In this document: in pieces, positions 1 through 7,905 of the stretch
Layout: every line of letters begins with the position of its first letter
How positions within the stretch are numbered: the first letter of the stretch is position 1
Origin: Archaeoglobaceae archaeon
GTDB taxonomy: Archaea; Halobacteriota; Archaeoglobi; Archaeoglobales; Archaeoglobaceae
Length of the DNA stretch: 64,000 bases
Assembly (NCBI GenBank): GCA_027064525.1
Contig: JAMOPJ010000038.1
Location: 26,142-90,141 of the forward strand
Direction: 5' to 3'
Notes under the pieces: model-generated
What the model saw: the letters and a program-made list of their open reading frames with translations, nothing else
The model's database searches: none
What the model was told of the DNA's origin: nothing
Made by a program: the position numbers and the translations under genes

Positions 1-135
1 GTCTGACTTTGAAACTACTCCGTGTCTTCTCGTTGCGACAACTTCACCATCTATTCCCAAATTCTTCATCGCCTTCTTAGTCGCTATTACGTGCTCCTCC
101 ACCGCCCCCTGCACTCCAACTACGGCTACTCTCAT
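1..135 (-). CDS. pdxT: Pyridoxal 5'-phosphate synthase glutaminase subunit PdxT (N-terminal part, runs off the window)
   Basis: Only the first 45 codons are inside the window. They begin [16 protein letters not shown], the first beta strand and Gly-Val-Gln-Gly loop typical of the class I glutamine amidotransferase PdxT, which hydrolyses glutamine and passes ammonia to PdxS for de novo vitamin B6 synthesis. The ATG overlaps the pdxS stop codon as ATGA, so the two subunits are translationally coupled in the order pdxS-pdxT. The catalytic Cys-His-Glu region lies beyond the edge and cannot be checked. Confidence 0.9.
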   Translation of the reverse strand, partial: MRVAVVGVQGAVEEHVIATKKAMKNLGIDGEVVATRRHGVVSKSD

Positions 136-1139
136 ACTCCCCTTTCCTGCAATCTCTCTTCTTTGCTCAACTTGAAAACGTCGAGACCCTTCATCGCTTC
201 GCCAATTCCCTTGCTCACTTCAGCAACGACTTCCGGCTCATCCCAGTGCTGGACAGCCTCAACTATAGCCCTCGCATACGCTTCTGGATTGGACGACTTA
301 AATATGCCAGAACCCACGAAAACGCCATCAGCTCCAAGCTGCATCATGAAAGCAGCATCCGCTGGGGTTGCAATTCCTCCAGCTGCGAAGTTAACTACCG
401 GCAATCTTCCCATCTTTTTCACTTCAAGCAGAACCTCATACAACCCTTCGACGATATCATCCCAAGTGTATTCCTCGTATATCACGTCGTTTGGCTTTAT
501 ATCCGTCGGCAGACCCATTTCCTGTCTCACCAACTTCGCAAGCTGAACGTATCTCTCAGCGTATTTCTCAGCAACCGCATAGACCTTCTCATCCGGCATT
601 CTCTGAAGTTCAGCGATCGCGTAGTTCATTATCCTCATGTGCTTCACAGCTTCAACAACATTACCAGTTCCAGCTTCACCCTTCGTTCTGATCATCGCAG
701 CTCCTTCCCAAATTCTTCTGACTGCTTCACCCAAACTCCTTGCACCGCAAACGAAAGGAACGACGAACTTCCTCTTGTCTATGTGGAAGAATACGTCAGC
801 TGGAGTAAGAACTTCACTTTCATCGATCATGTCAACTCCGAGCGCTTCGAGCGCTCTTGCTTCAGCAACGTGACCAATTCTGCATTTTGCCATGACCGGA
901 ATCGTTACAGCATCCATTATTTCCTGAATCTTCTTCGGATCAGCCATCCTCGCAACTCCGCCAGATGCTCGAATGTCAGCCGGAACCTTGTGCAGTGCCA
1001 TCACAGCAACAGCACCAGCATCCTCTGCAATCTGAGCTTGCTCGGCGTTTGTGACATCCATTATTACTCCACCTTTCTGCATCTTGGCGAATCCTCTTTT
1101 TATGAGCTCGGTTCCAAATCTGAGTTCCTCAAGCTTCAT
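132..1139 (-). CDS. pdxS: Pyridoxal 5'-phosphate synthase lyase subunit PdxS
   Basis: This 335-residue (beta/alpha)8 barrel makes pyridoxal 5'-phosphate from ribose 5-phosphate, glyceraldehyde 3-phosphate and ammonia supplied by PdxT. Diagnostic segments are [10 protein letters not shown] (with the active-site lysine), [21 protein letters not shown] and the phosphate-binding loops [14 protein letters not shown] and GVFVGSGIF. It is longer than the roughly 295 residues of bacterial PdxS; the extra residues, around 190-230, are a helical insertion before the last phosphate loop, as known in methanogen PdxS. A TATA-like TTAAATATC lies about 25 bases before the ATG, suggesting a leaderless transcript. 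Confidence 0.97.
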   Translation of the reverse strand: MKLEELRFGTELIKRGFAKMQKGGVIMDVTNAEQAQIAEDAGAVAVMALHKVPADIRASGGVARMADPKKIQEIMDAVTIPVMAKCRIGHVAEARALEALGVDMIDESEVLTPADVFFHIDKRKFVVPFVCGARSLGEAVRRIWEGAAMIRTKGEAGTGNVVEAVKHMRIMNYAIAELQRMPDEKVYAVAEKYAERYVQLAKLVRQEMGLPTDIKPNDVIYEEYTWDDIVEGLYEVLLEVKKMGRLPVVNFAAGGIATPADAAFMMQLGADGVFVGSGIFKSSNPEAYARAIVEAVQHWDEPEVVAEVSKGIGEAMKGLDVFKLSKEERLQERGV

Positions 1140-1164
1140 CGTTTAGAGATGGGTCGACTGATAT

Positions 1165-1395
1165 TTAACTTCTGCGGGCTGAACGTTCTTTTAGCTCTTT
1201 CAGTTTTCTCTCACAAAACTCGAAGATCTCCTTGCCTTCTTCCTTGCTAAGTTCTCCGCTTGCAATGTAGGATCCTATGTGCGGGTATACGATGTTGTCG
1301 AGCTCCCATTCTATCCTCTTGACGTCCACTCGTTCCTTCTCCATGAGTTCTTCGAAGAATCTCTTCAAAGCAGCCATTACTTCGTCCTTTACCAT
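1165..1395 (-). CDS. Small conserved-looking helical protein, divergent from nob1
   Basis: A reading frame of about 76 residues from the ATG at 1395 encodes a charged, helix-rich protein (KRFFEELMEKERVD, then SKEEGKEIFEFCERKLKEL). The frame is open up to 1476, but that would run into nob1. The ATG at 1395 is preferred because a TATA-like CTATAGATAAG lies about 25 bases upstream. It has no signal peptide or membrane segment and I do not recognise a family. It is transcribed divergently from nob1, and the two promoters share the stretch around 1418-1452. Confidence 0.6.
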   Translation of the reverse strand: MVKDEVMAALKRFFEELMEKERVDVKRIEWELDNIVYPHIGSYIASGELSKEEGKEIFEFCERKLKELKERSARRS

Positions 1396-1451
1396 GACGG
1401 TAGCTTTGCAGGAAAGCTTATCTATAGTTCGGTTCAACATCGATATTGTCG

Positions 1452-1922
1452 ATGAAGGTATACGTAATAGATTCAAGTGTAATATTCCTCAGGAAGGCCC
1501 ATTACGGAAAGATGGTAACAATTCCGGAGGTAGTTGACGAAATAAAAGATGAAAATTCCCGTTTGTATCTCTCTTTACTCGACATTAGAGTTGAGGAAGC
1601 TTCGAACGAGAGTGTCGAAAAAGTCATTAGGACAGCTAAAAAGACTGGAGATATTCACAAGCTTTCGAATACAGATATAAAGTTGCTTGCAAAGACGCTT
1701 GATGAAATGAAGAAAGGTCATGAGGCCGTTTTAGTTACAGACGACTACTCGATCCAGAACGTCGCAATGTTTTTGGGATTGAAAATTGAAAATATTATAC
1801 AGCCTACAATATCCAAAGCATTTAAATGGATTAAGGTCTGTAGGGGATGTGGAAGAAAGATTGAAGGAGATGTCTGCCCGGTGTGTGGTAGTGAAGCTAT
1901 ATTGAGGAGGGTTAAGAAGTGA
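1452..1922 (+). CDS. nob1: rRNA-maturation endonuclease Nob1 (PIN domain plus zinc ribbon)
   Basis: The N-terminal PIN nuclease domain starts KVYVIDSSVIFLRK and continues with conserved acidic residues (EVVDEIKDE, LLAKTLDE and VTDDYSIQNVA). The C-terminus is a zinc ribbon with two CxxC pairs (CRGCGRKIEGDVCPVCGS). This domain order is that of Nob1, which cuts the 3' end of 16S rRNA during 40S-like subunit maturation. The ATG at 1452 is chosen because the family starts immediately before the first beta strand and a TATA-like element lies 26 bases upstream; an upstream TTG at 1446 is less likely. Its stop overlaps the GTG of the next gene. Confidence 0.93.
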   Translation: MKVYVIDSSVIFLRKAHYGKMVTIPEVVDEIKDENSRLYLSLLDIRVEEASNESVEKVIRTAKKTGDIHKLSNTDIKLLAKTLDEMKKGHEAVLVTDDYSIQNVAMFLGLKIENIIQPTISKAFKWIKVCRGCGRKIEGDVCPVCGSEAILRRVKK

Positions 1923-2509
1923 TTGAGGATCTTATTGAGAAGGCGAAAAAGTTGAAGGAGAAGGGTCTTACTACTGGCGAGATCGCCGCTGAGTTGAACG
2001 TTTCTAAGGAAACCGCGATGTGGCTTCTTGCAAAAGCTAAGAAGGCTGAAGCTCCACCCTCAGACGTTTATGTTGACCTTAGGAATATCGCAAGTCCGTT
2101 CAGAATGAGGTGCATAGCAAGTGCGATGACGGACATGATAATGGAGTGTCTCGATGAGAGGCCCGATGTCGTTGTTGGCATCGCCACGAGCGGTATTCCT
2201 ATTGCGACGCTTGTAGCTGAAGAACTTGGGGCGGATTTGAGCATGTATTATCCGAAAAAGCTCAAGTGGGAGGGAAAGGAGCAGAGGGTAGGTGGACTTT
2301 TCAGCGAGAACTTTGCGAAGGTCGATGAAAAGAGTTGTGTTATCGTCGATAACGTGATAACTACGGGAACGACGATAAGAGAAACGGCAGAGCAGATAAA
2401 GAAGAGAGACGGTAAGGTTCTCTGCGCTGCGGTGATAATCGACAAAAAGGGAATCAATGAGATCGACGGCTTCCCGGTTCTGAGCATATTCAGAATAGTC
2501 CGACTGTAG
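1919..2509 (+). CDS. gfcR: PyrE-like phosphoribosyltransferase-domain transcriptional regulator (GfcR type)
   Basis: Residues 1-42 form a helix-turn-helix (KGLTTGEIAAELNVSKETA). The remainder is an orotate-phosphoribosyltransferase-like fold with a PRPP loop CVIVDNVITTGTTIRET. This HTH plus PRTase architecture is the archaeal PyrE-like/GfcR family; the haloarchaeal member regulates sugar catabolism, while true OMP synthase lacks the HTH. In the PRPP motif the second acidic residue is Asn (VDN), which may favour effector binding over catalysis. The GTG start overlaps the nob1 stop by four bases. The regulatory assignment follows the family; the targets here are unknown. Confidence 0.85.
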   Translation: MIEDLIEKAKKLKEKGLTTGEIAAELNVSKETAMWLLAKAKKAEAPPSDVYVDLRNIASPFRMRCIASAMTDMIMECLDERPDVVVGIATSGIPIATLVAEELGADLSMYYPKKLKWEGKEQRVGGLFSENFAKVDEKSCVIVDNVITTGTTIRETAEQIKKRDGKVLCAAVIIDKKGINEIDGFPVLSIFRIVRL

Positions 2510-2510
2510 C

Positions 2511-3428
2511 ATGGATGTTTGTATTCTAATTCCAACGCTGAATGAGGAGAAGAGTATTGGCGATGTAATAGACAGATTCAAGCGTTTGGGCTTTGACAAT
2601 ATACTAGTCATAGACGGGCACAGCACCGACAGAACAGTTGAAATTGCAAAGAGTAAGGGAGCAAGAGTAATTCTTCAGAGCGGAAAGGGGAAGGGACAGG
2701 CGATAGCTGAAGCATTCCAGCTCCTAGACAACGAAGTAGTCGTGATGATCGACGGCGATGGGACTTACTTGCCAGAGGATGTCCACAAACTCCTCAAACC
2801 CATCCAGAACGGGATTGCTGAGCATGTTGTGGGAAACAGGCTTGTCGATTTCGAGAAGGGGGCTTTCACGAGGCTTAATCTCATAGGGAACAAGATCCTC
2901 AACTTCATATTCAGGATGATGTATGGGGTGGAGTTGCACGATATCCTTTCCGGCTACAGAGCTCTAACAAAGGATGTTTACAAGAGCGTTGAGTTAAAGA
3001 AACATGGATTTGAGATTGAAACTGAACTCACCGTTGAAACCCTCGCAAAAGGATTCAGAATTGTTGAGGTTCCAATAAAGTATAAGAAACGTGCCGGAGA
3101 GACCAAGCTCAAACCGTTTAGAGATGGAATGAGAATTGCTCTAACGATCTACGAGCTTTTAAGACGATACAGTCCAGGAAGATATTTCTATTTTATCGGA
3201 ATACTGCTAATCCTCGCCGGTTTTGTTATAGGTGTTAAGGTCGTTTTGGACTGGCTTAGACACATAACCCATTATCTTATGGCAACCCTCACCGCTCTGC
3301 TCATAGTGGCCGGACTGCAGATAATGATCTTAGGCGTCCTGAGCGATTTCGTATTCAGAAATAATGCACAGCTTAGGAGAGAACTCATAGAGCTAAGGAA
3401 CGAGATTAAGAAGTTGAAAAATCGATAA
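2511..3428 (+). CDS. GT2 dolichyl-phosphate glycosyltransferase with C-terminal membrane segments (AglJ/DPM type)
   Basis: This is a GT-A fold family 2 glycosyltransferase: N-terminal CILIPTLNEEKSIGDVI, nucleotide-binding VVMIDGDGTYLPED with the DxD motif, and acceptor-side DILSGYRA. Two hydrophobic helices at about residues 220-240 and 255-280 anchor it in the membrane, followed by a short charged helix. Such enzymes transfer the first sugar from a nucleotide donor to dolichyl phosphate, in archaea often for S-layer or archaellin N-glycosylation. The archaellin encoded at 14.2-14.8 kb has several N-x-S/T sequons, so a link is plausible. The exact sugar and step are not determinable. Confidence 0.88.
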   Translation: MDVCILIPTLNEEKSIGDVIDRFKRLGFDNILVIDGHSTDRTVEIAKSKGARVILQSGKGKGQAIAEAFQLLDNEVVVMIDGDGTYLPEDVHKLLKPIQNGIAEHVVGNRLVDFEKGAFTRLNLIGNKILNFIFRMMYGVELHDILSGYRALTKDVYKSVELKKHGFEIETELTVETLAKGFRIVEVPIKYKKRAGETKLKPFRDGMRIALTIYELLRRYSPGRYFYFIGILLILAGFVIGVKVVLDWLRHITHYLMATLTALLIVAGLQIMILGVLSDFVFRNNAQLRRELIELRNEIKKLKNR

Positions 3429-3458
3429 CGTTTTAATTCTTGAAAGTTCATCCATCAC

Positions 3459-4484
3459 ATGTGGACTCCAAAAAAGATTGAAGAATTATTTTACCAAGAT
3501 CTTCACGAGTTGGGAATGAGGGCCAATTCTATGAACGATAACGTCGTCACGTTCGTCATAAATCGGCACATAAACTATACCAACATCTGCGTTTCGAAAT
3601 GCCCACTCTGTGCTTTTCACAGAAGCAAAGGAGATGATGACTCCTACCTAATGAGCGTTGAGGAAGTCGTTAAGAAGGCGGAAGAAGCTGTTCGATTGGG
3701 TGCTAAGGAGTTGCACATAGTCGGTTCTCACAATCCCGATGTCAGCGTCGAATATTTCGAGGAGATGTTTTCGGAAATAAAGCGTAGATTTCCCGATGTT
3801 GTGATAAAGGCTCTAACAGCTACTGAGATTCACTTTTTAGCCAAGAAGGAGAGAATGAGTATTAGAGAACTCCTGAGCAGGCTGAAAGATGCAGGATTGC
3901 AAGCGATGCCTGGAGGAGGAGCGGAGATACTCGTCGATGAAATAAGAAAGAAGATCTGCCCGAACAAGGCAAAGGCCGGGGAATGGCTCAAAGTAATGGA
4001 GATAGCCCACAGTTTGGGAATAAGGAGCAACGCGACCATGCTGTTCGGACACATTGAAAGTTACAGACATAGAGCGATTCATCTTTACAAGCTTTGGAAA
4101 CTGCAGGAGAAAACTCACGGCTTTTTGGCATTCATACCTCTCGTATTCCATCCGAAGAACACGAAGCTTGAAGAGATTGTGAAGGATAAGACCGATCCCG
4201 TGGATGTGCTCAAGACCATAGCTGTTTCGAGGATCGTCCTGAACAACTTCAGGAGTATTAGAGCATACTGGGTTATGCTCGGAGAAAAACTTGCACAGAT
4301 AGCTTTGAACTATGGAGCGAACGACATAGATGGAACTCTGATGGAGGAAAGAATCACTCATTCAGCCGGAGCGGAAACACCCGTTTATCTTCCCCTCGAA
4401 AGAATTCTGAGAATAATAAGAGGTGCAGGAAAGGTTCCGGCTGAGAGAGATACTTTTTACAACATCTTGAAGATTTATTCATAA
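3459..4484 (+). CDS. mqnE: Aminofutalosine synthase MqnE (radical SAM)
   Basis: A radical SAM enzyme with the CxxxCxxC cluster motif (CVSKCPLC) after NYTNI near residue 45. It belongs to the MqnE/MqnC/CofH group. The segments PGGGAEIL, NATMLFGHIES, FIPLVFHPKNT, GANDIDGTL and ITHSAGAETP match MqnE best; this enzyme joins SAM to 3-[(1-carboxyvinyl)oxy]benzoate to make aminofutalosine in the futalosine route to menaquinone. That suits Archaeoglobales, which use menaquinone in respiration. CofH (F420 synthesis) is the main alternative. No other mqn genes are in the window. Confidence 0.85.
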   Translation: MWTPKKIEELFYQDLHELGMRANSMNDNVVTFVINRHINYTNICVSKCPLCAFHRSKGDDDSYLMSVEEVVKKAEEAVRLGAKELHIVGSHNPDVSVEYFEEMFSEIKRRFPDVVIKALTATEIHFLAKKERMSIRELLSRLKDAGLQAMPGGGAEILVDEIRKKICPNKAKAGEWLKVMEIAHSLGIRSNATMLFGHIESYRHRAIHLYKLWKLQEKTHGFLAFIPLVFHPKNTKLEEIVKDKTDPVDVLKTIAVSRIVLNNFRSIRAYWVMLGEKLAQIALNYGANDIDGTLMEERITHSAGAETPVYLPLERILRIIRGAGKVPAERDTFYNILKIYS

Positions 4485-4529
4485 GATTTCGCAAAAAGAT
4501 TGATATTCCTCTCTCTTTAACTTAAATCC

Positions 4530-4610
4530 ATGGATGAGATCGTTGAAGAGACGAAGGGATTGACATTTGAAGAGATAGCTAAAGAATTGGATAGAAGTCC
4601 AGTTTGGGTT
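4530..4610 (+). pseudogene. Fragment resembling the N-terminal helix-turn-helix of cyanase
   Basis: From ATG 4530 about 27 codons read MDEIVEETKGLTFEEIAKEL and then DRSPVWVS. This pattern (KGLT-[FW]-x-x-IA-x-x-[LI]-x-RSPVWV) closely resembles the N-terminal domain of cyanase (cyanate hydratase). The similarity stops where the convergent pth2 gene begins, and the continuing frame is only the antisense of pth2, so the catalytic domain with its Arg, Glu and Ser is gone. A TATA-like CTTTAACTTAAAT lies upstream. It is read as a truncated relic; chance resemblance of a short HTH cannot be excluded. Confidence 0.45.
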
Positions 4611-4961
4611 TCATTTAAGCAATGGCAAGTTCCCGGTAACTCTGTCGATCTTTTTAGCCTCATCAGGCCCTATAACAATGGCCGTCACGGTTCCCGGTGG
4701 GATCTCCGTAAGTCCTGCATCCACCACAACGCCCGTCGGAAGTCCAAGCTTTTCAGCCTTCTCCTTTATTTCCATGAGCCTTCGCAGATCAGGAACCTTC
4801 AGAACTATCTTCTTCTGCCCCCGCATCTTCCAAGCTTCGACTATCCTTTTGTCCGCTTTCTCATATCCTATTATCGCAGCGTGAGCAACTTGAACAGCCA
4901 ACTTTCCTCTCGAAAGCTTTAGATCCTCTCTAACAACGATTACCTGCTTAAACTCACTCAT
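4611..4961 (-). CDS. pth2: Peptidyl-tRNA hydrolase Pth2
   Basis: The 116-residue protein has the Pth2 signature: [20 protein letters not shown] followed by VAHAA, then [22 protein letters not shown], and a C-terminus ending TGNLPLL. Pth2 releases tRNA from stalled peptidyl-tRNA and is the archaeal/eukaryotic type, unrelated to bacterial Pth. Length and conserved Lys, Asp and Thr positions look normal. It overlaps the upstream small gene by eight bases, suggesting one transcript. Confidence 0.97.
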   Translation of the reverse strand: MSEFKQVIVVREDLKLSRGKLAVQVAHAAIIGYEKADKRIVEAWKMRGQKKIVLKVPDLRRLMEIKEKAEKLGLPTGVVVDAGLTEIPPGTVTAIVIGPDEAKKIDRVTGNLPLLK

Positions 4962-5217
4962 ACTTCATTCTTTCTAACTCTTCCAAGCTGACGGGCTTCG
5001 ATTTTTCGATCACCCAAACCTCTCCCAATTCTCTGGCCTTCTTCTCGTCGAAATCCGAAACGTGGATATTTTCCGCCTCAACCTTGACTATGCAACTCTT
5101 TGGAATCGCTATGAACTTATCGCCCACCTTGACTATTAGACAGTTCTCGTAAACATCTATGCTCTCACCAAGCTTTTTGCCATTTTTTATAACGTATTTG
5201 CATATTAGATCGTCCAT
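4954..5217 (-). CDS. Small beta-rich protein upstream of pth2 (DUF5749-like)
   Basis: This 87-residue protein is dominated by alternating hydrophobic strands ([33 protein letters not shown]). It ends with a short helix, [10 protein letters not shown]. It looks like a small beta-barrel and may belong to the archaeal family annotated as DUF5749, often next to pth2, though this is from memory. The eight-base overlap with pth2 suggests co-translation. No catalytic motif is visible. It is divergent from the RuBisCO gene, and a TATA-like CTTATATTT lies about 20 bases upstream of its ATG. Confidence 0.75.
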   Translation of the reverse strand: MDDLICKYVIKNGKKLGESIDVYENCLIVKVGDKFIAIPKSCIVKVEAENIHVSDFDEKKARELGEVWVIEKSKPVSLEELERMKYE

Positions 5218-5254
5218 AGCTGAGAGTGAGACCTCAAAAATATAAGGTTATCCG

Positions 5255-5294
5255 TCCCCAAGGTATTTATTCAGCCAACGATAACTACGTCAAT
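5255..5294 (+). promoter_or_regulatory. Promoter of the RuBisCO gene
   Basis: TATTTAT at 5264-5270 ends 25 bases before the ATG at 5295, the usual distance for a leaderless archaeal transcript. No Shine-Dalgarno precedes this ATG. The region is shared with the divergent promoter of the pth2 pair. Confidence 0.5.
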
Positions 5295-6542
5295 ATGTCC
5301 GAATGGTATCTCGATTTTGTCCAGTTAGGTTACGAGCCAAAGGAGAACGAGCTGATCTGTATCTTCAGAGTAGAGCCTGATGGGATTTCTATGGAAGAAG
5401 CTGCTGGCAGAGTAGCCTCGGAGAGCTCGGTCGGAACTTGGACTACTTTAGCGAGGTTGCCAGAGAGGATAAAGAAGATAATGGCCAAGGTCTTCGAGAT
5501 AGACGGAGATATCGTTAAAATCGCCTACCCGCTCGATCTATTCGAAGAAGGAAACATTCCACAGCTACTCAGCTCTATAGCTGGAAACATCTTTGGAATG
5601 AGGGCTTTGAGGAACCTGAGACTTGAGGATGTAATATTTCCTGAAGAATACGTTAAATACTTTAAGGGCCCACAGTTCGGAATCGAAGGGATCAGAGAAA
5701 GGTTGAAAATCAAAGATCGCCCTCTCACAGCTACAGTCCCCAAGCCGAAGGTCGGTTTTGATGTGGACGAATACGCCGAAGTCGCATGGGAGGCTTGGAC
5801 TGGAGGAATCGACTTGCTTAAGGATGACGAGAATCTTACGAGTCAAAACTTCATCCGATTCGAGAAGAGGCTTGAGAAAGTGATGAAGATCAGAGATAAG
5901 GCAGAGGCTGAAACCGGCGAAAGAAAGAGCTATCTCGTGAACATCACAGCGGAATGCAGAGAGATGCTCAAGAGGGCAAAGCTTGTCGCAGACTATGGCA
6001 ACGAATACGTTATGGTAGATATAATAACAACGGGTTGGTCTGCTCTGCAAACGATAAGAGATGAATGCGAAGATTTAGGGCTTGCAATTCATGCTCATAG
6101 AGCTATGCATGCAGCGTTCACGAGAAATCCAAAGCATGGAATATCTTTGAATGTCATAGTCAAGCTCGCGAGACTCGTTGGAGTTGATAACATGCACGTC
6201 GGAACGGGCGTGGGTAAGATGGTCGGAAAGGCTGAAGAAGTGAGAAGACTCACAGATCTTTGCAGAAACGAGTGGTTCCATCTAAAGCCGGTCTTTCCGG
6301 TCTCATCCGGTGGATTGCACCCCGGACTCGTTCCAGACATAATAGATCTCTTCGGAATAGATGTGATAATTCAAGCTGGGGGAGGAGTTCACGGACATCC
6401 GAAGGGAACCCACGCAGGAGCTAAGGCGTTGAGGCAGGCAATAGATGCAACGTTGCAAGGTGTAAGTTTGGAAGAATATGCAAAAGAGCATAAAGAGTTG
6501 AGAGAAGCTTTGGAGAAGTGGGGCCATCTTAAGCCTAAATGA
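5295..6542 (+). CDS. rbcL: Ribulose-bisphosphate carboxylase large subunit, type III
   Basis: Active-site motifs of RuBisCO are all present: TVPKPKVGF (catalytic Lys near residue 150), GGIDLLKDDENLTS (carbamylated Lys with Asp and Glu), HAHRAMHAAFTR, a loop-6 lysine in GVGKM, PVSSGGLH and QAGGGVHGHP. There is no small subunit gene nearby. Archaeal type III enzymes fix CO2 on ribulose bisphosphate derived from AMP or nucleosides rather than in a Calvin cycle. The frame is open back to 5226, but ATG 5295 gives a normal 415-residue protein starting MSEWYLDFV and fits the promoter. The 3' end overlaps the convergent methyltransferase gene by eight bases. Confidence 0.95.
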   Translation: MSEWYLDFVQLGYEPKENELICIFRVEPDGISMEEAAGRVASESSVGTWTTLARLPERIKKIMAKVFEIDGDIVKIAYPLDLFEEGNIPQLLSSIAGNIFGMRALRNLRLEDVIFPEEYVKYFKGPQFGIEGIRERLKIKDRPLTATVPKPKVGFDVDEYAEVAWEAWTGGIDLLKDDENLTSQNFIRFEKRLEKVMKIRDKAEAETGERKSYLVNITAECREMLKRAKLVADYGNEYVMVDIITTGWSALQTIRDECEDLGLAIHAHRAMHAAFTRNPKHGISLNVIVKLARLVGVDNMHVGTGVGKMVGKAEEVRRLTDLCRNEWFHLKPVFPVSSGGLHPGLVPDIIDLFGIDVIIQAGGGVHGHPKGTHAGAKALRQAIDATLQGVSLEEYAKEHKELREALEKWGHLKPK

Positions 6543-7422
6543 CATCCAAGACTTCAATCTTTAAAAAGTTTTTATCGAGGAGTTTGTATCTGTATTCACA
6601 GAACTGTGATAGGTAATTCAGAATCTCCGTCACGCTAGGAAACCTCTTGAACTGCGGGATGAGAGAATAGTAGAGCTCGAAAAGCTCTGCCTTCTCTGGC
6701 TCTAAATCAGAAAAGACTTCGGAGAATATGACTATTACTCCGTTGCCACCCAAAGCCTCGATGGCATTCCTAAGCACAGCCCCAACGTCGGCATACTGCA
6801 ATATCGAAGAGCATATCACGTAATCGTATCTCCTCTTAAATATAAGCCTAGTATCAACGTATTCCTGCCTCAAATTTACCCAGTCCAGATGGTTCTCTCT
6901 AACCCTTATTCTAGCCAGATTTAGGAGAGGCTTCGAGAAGTCGATGCCAGAGTATAGGCCGTTTGGCCCAACTATCTCACCGTAAAATAGTGGAGATGAA
7001 CTTCCACAGCCGAAATCGACGACCTTGTCTCCATTGGAAAGTGAGAGCATTTCTGCAGTCTTCTCTCTTGCAACTCTGAATATTCCCTCCCTGAGCCAAA
7101 GATCCCAAAGGTCAGCATCTTTGATGAAACCCAAAGTTATGTTTGGATGCTCCTTGTGTATCAACGCGAAGTATGAGGATCTATCCAAACAGTCGAACAA
7201 GTTTAAGCAGTCCGACGATGGCGGTGTAGAAATTAGATCGAAGGCTTTTCTCAGCAATGATTCGAAGTCAGTCCTATTGCAGAACTCTCTCCAACGTCTA
7301 ACGTATTCCGAGTTCGGATAGTCTGAATTCTCGATATTCGTTTTTATCTTGAAGAAGTAAGACTTCAGAATCATGTATCCGTAGATAAAATCAACATCGC
7401 TCACGCTTAGACTCTTAAGCAT
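6535..7422 (-). CDS. Class I SAM-dependent methyltransferase
   Basis: The C-terminal half carries the Rossmann-type SAM motif KVVDFGCGSSSPLFYGEIVG (about residues 150-170), the acidic post-II residue in YSGIDFSKPLL, and motif IV-like YDYVICSSILQYAD. The N-terminal 130 residues are helical and unassigned. The start is placed at ATG 7422, which overlaps the upstream regulator gene by eight bases; an in-frame start at 7452 would give ten more residues. It is co-directional with the EarA-like gene and the archaellum operon, so it could be co-expressed, but its substrate is unknown. Confidence 0.8.
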   Translation of the reverse strand: MLKSLSVSDVDFIYGYMILKSYFFKIKTNIENSDYPNSEYVRRWREFCNRTDFESLLRKAFDLISTPPSSDCLNLFDCLDRSSYFALIHKEHPNITLGFIKDADLWDLWLREGIFRVAREKTAEMLSLSNGDKVVDFGCGSSSPLFYGEIVGPNGLYSGIDFSKPLLNLARIRVRENHLDWVNLRQEYVDTRLIFKRRYDYVICSSILQYADVGAVLRNAIEALGGNGVIVIFSEVFSDLEPEKAELFELYYSLIPQFKRFPSVTEILNYLSQFCEYRYKLLDKNFLKIEVLDVI

Positions 7423-7750
7423 GGATGATCCCCCTGTAAAGTTCTCTAACATGCTTGGCTACCTTTCTACCCAGTTCCGTAACTCTGTAATATTTATAAC
7501 CATCCCTTTCGACCACTTCTACAAGCCCAAGTTCTATAAGAGAGCTATTTCCGTTGTAACGGTTGCCCATTCCTCTAAGACATCCCAGGACATTCGAAGG
7601 ATCGCTACCTATCATCCTCGCGATGTTGGTCAGGTAGTCAGCGTTAGGATAAATAGAATCTAAATACAATAAAACTTTTTTCCTAAGCGAACTCTTGTTT
7701 ATCGATCTCAAGATGTGTGGATCGATCGTGAGTATACACGATTCAAACAT
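7415..7750 (-). CDS. earA: EarA-like winged-helix regulator of the archaellum operon
   Basis: The protein of about 111 residues contains SLRKKVLLYLDSIYPNADYL followed by TNIARMIGSDPSNVLGCLRG, MGNRYN and YYRVTELGRKV, a winged helix. This pattern matches the euryarchaeal archaellum regulator EarA, which activates the fla operon in Methanococcus. Its place directly after flaJ supports the call. ATG 7750 is chosen because GAGGTGG stands a few bases upstream; the frame stays open to 7858 but lacks a comparable site. A TATA-like CTTTTATA lies about 70 bases upstream, so it may have its own promoter. Confidence 0.78.
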   Translation of the reverse strand: MFESCILTIDPHILRSINKSSLRKKVLLYLDSIYPNADYLTNIARMIGSDPSNVLGCLRGMGNRYNGNSSLIELGLVEVVERDGYKYYRVTELGRKVAKHVRELYRGIIHA

Positions 7751-7905
7751 CTCACACCACCTCACGATCTCATGATGATTATTGTTATTATCAGTCAAAA
7801 TAATCGTTGACTTTAAGCTATAAAAGTTTTTCGAATTCTGACCGAATAGATATAACATATGTATTTATTATAAAATTTAATAATTTCATTAAATTTCAAA
7901 CTTGT

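Noticed and set aside
246..1250. Long open frame on the plus strand opposite pdxS
   Set aside because: It is antisense to a clear pdxS gene, has no family motifs and shows the amino-acid bias of a reverse-complement frame.
4611..4922. Continuation of the cyanase-like frame as a 130-residue protein
   Set aside because: Beyond codon 27 the frame is exactly antisense to pth2 and shows no cyanase similarity.
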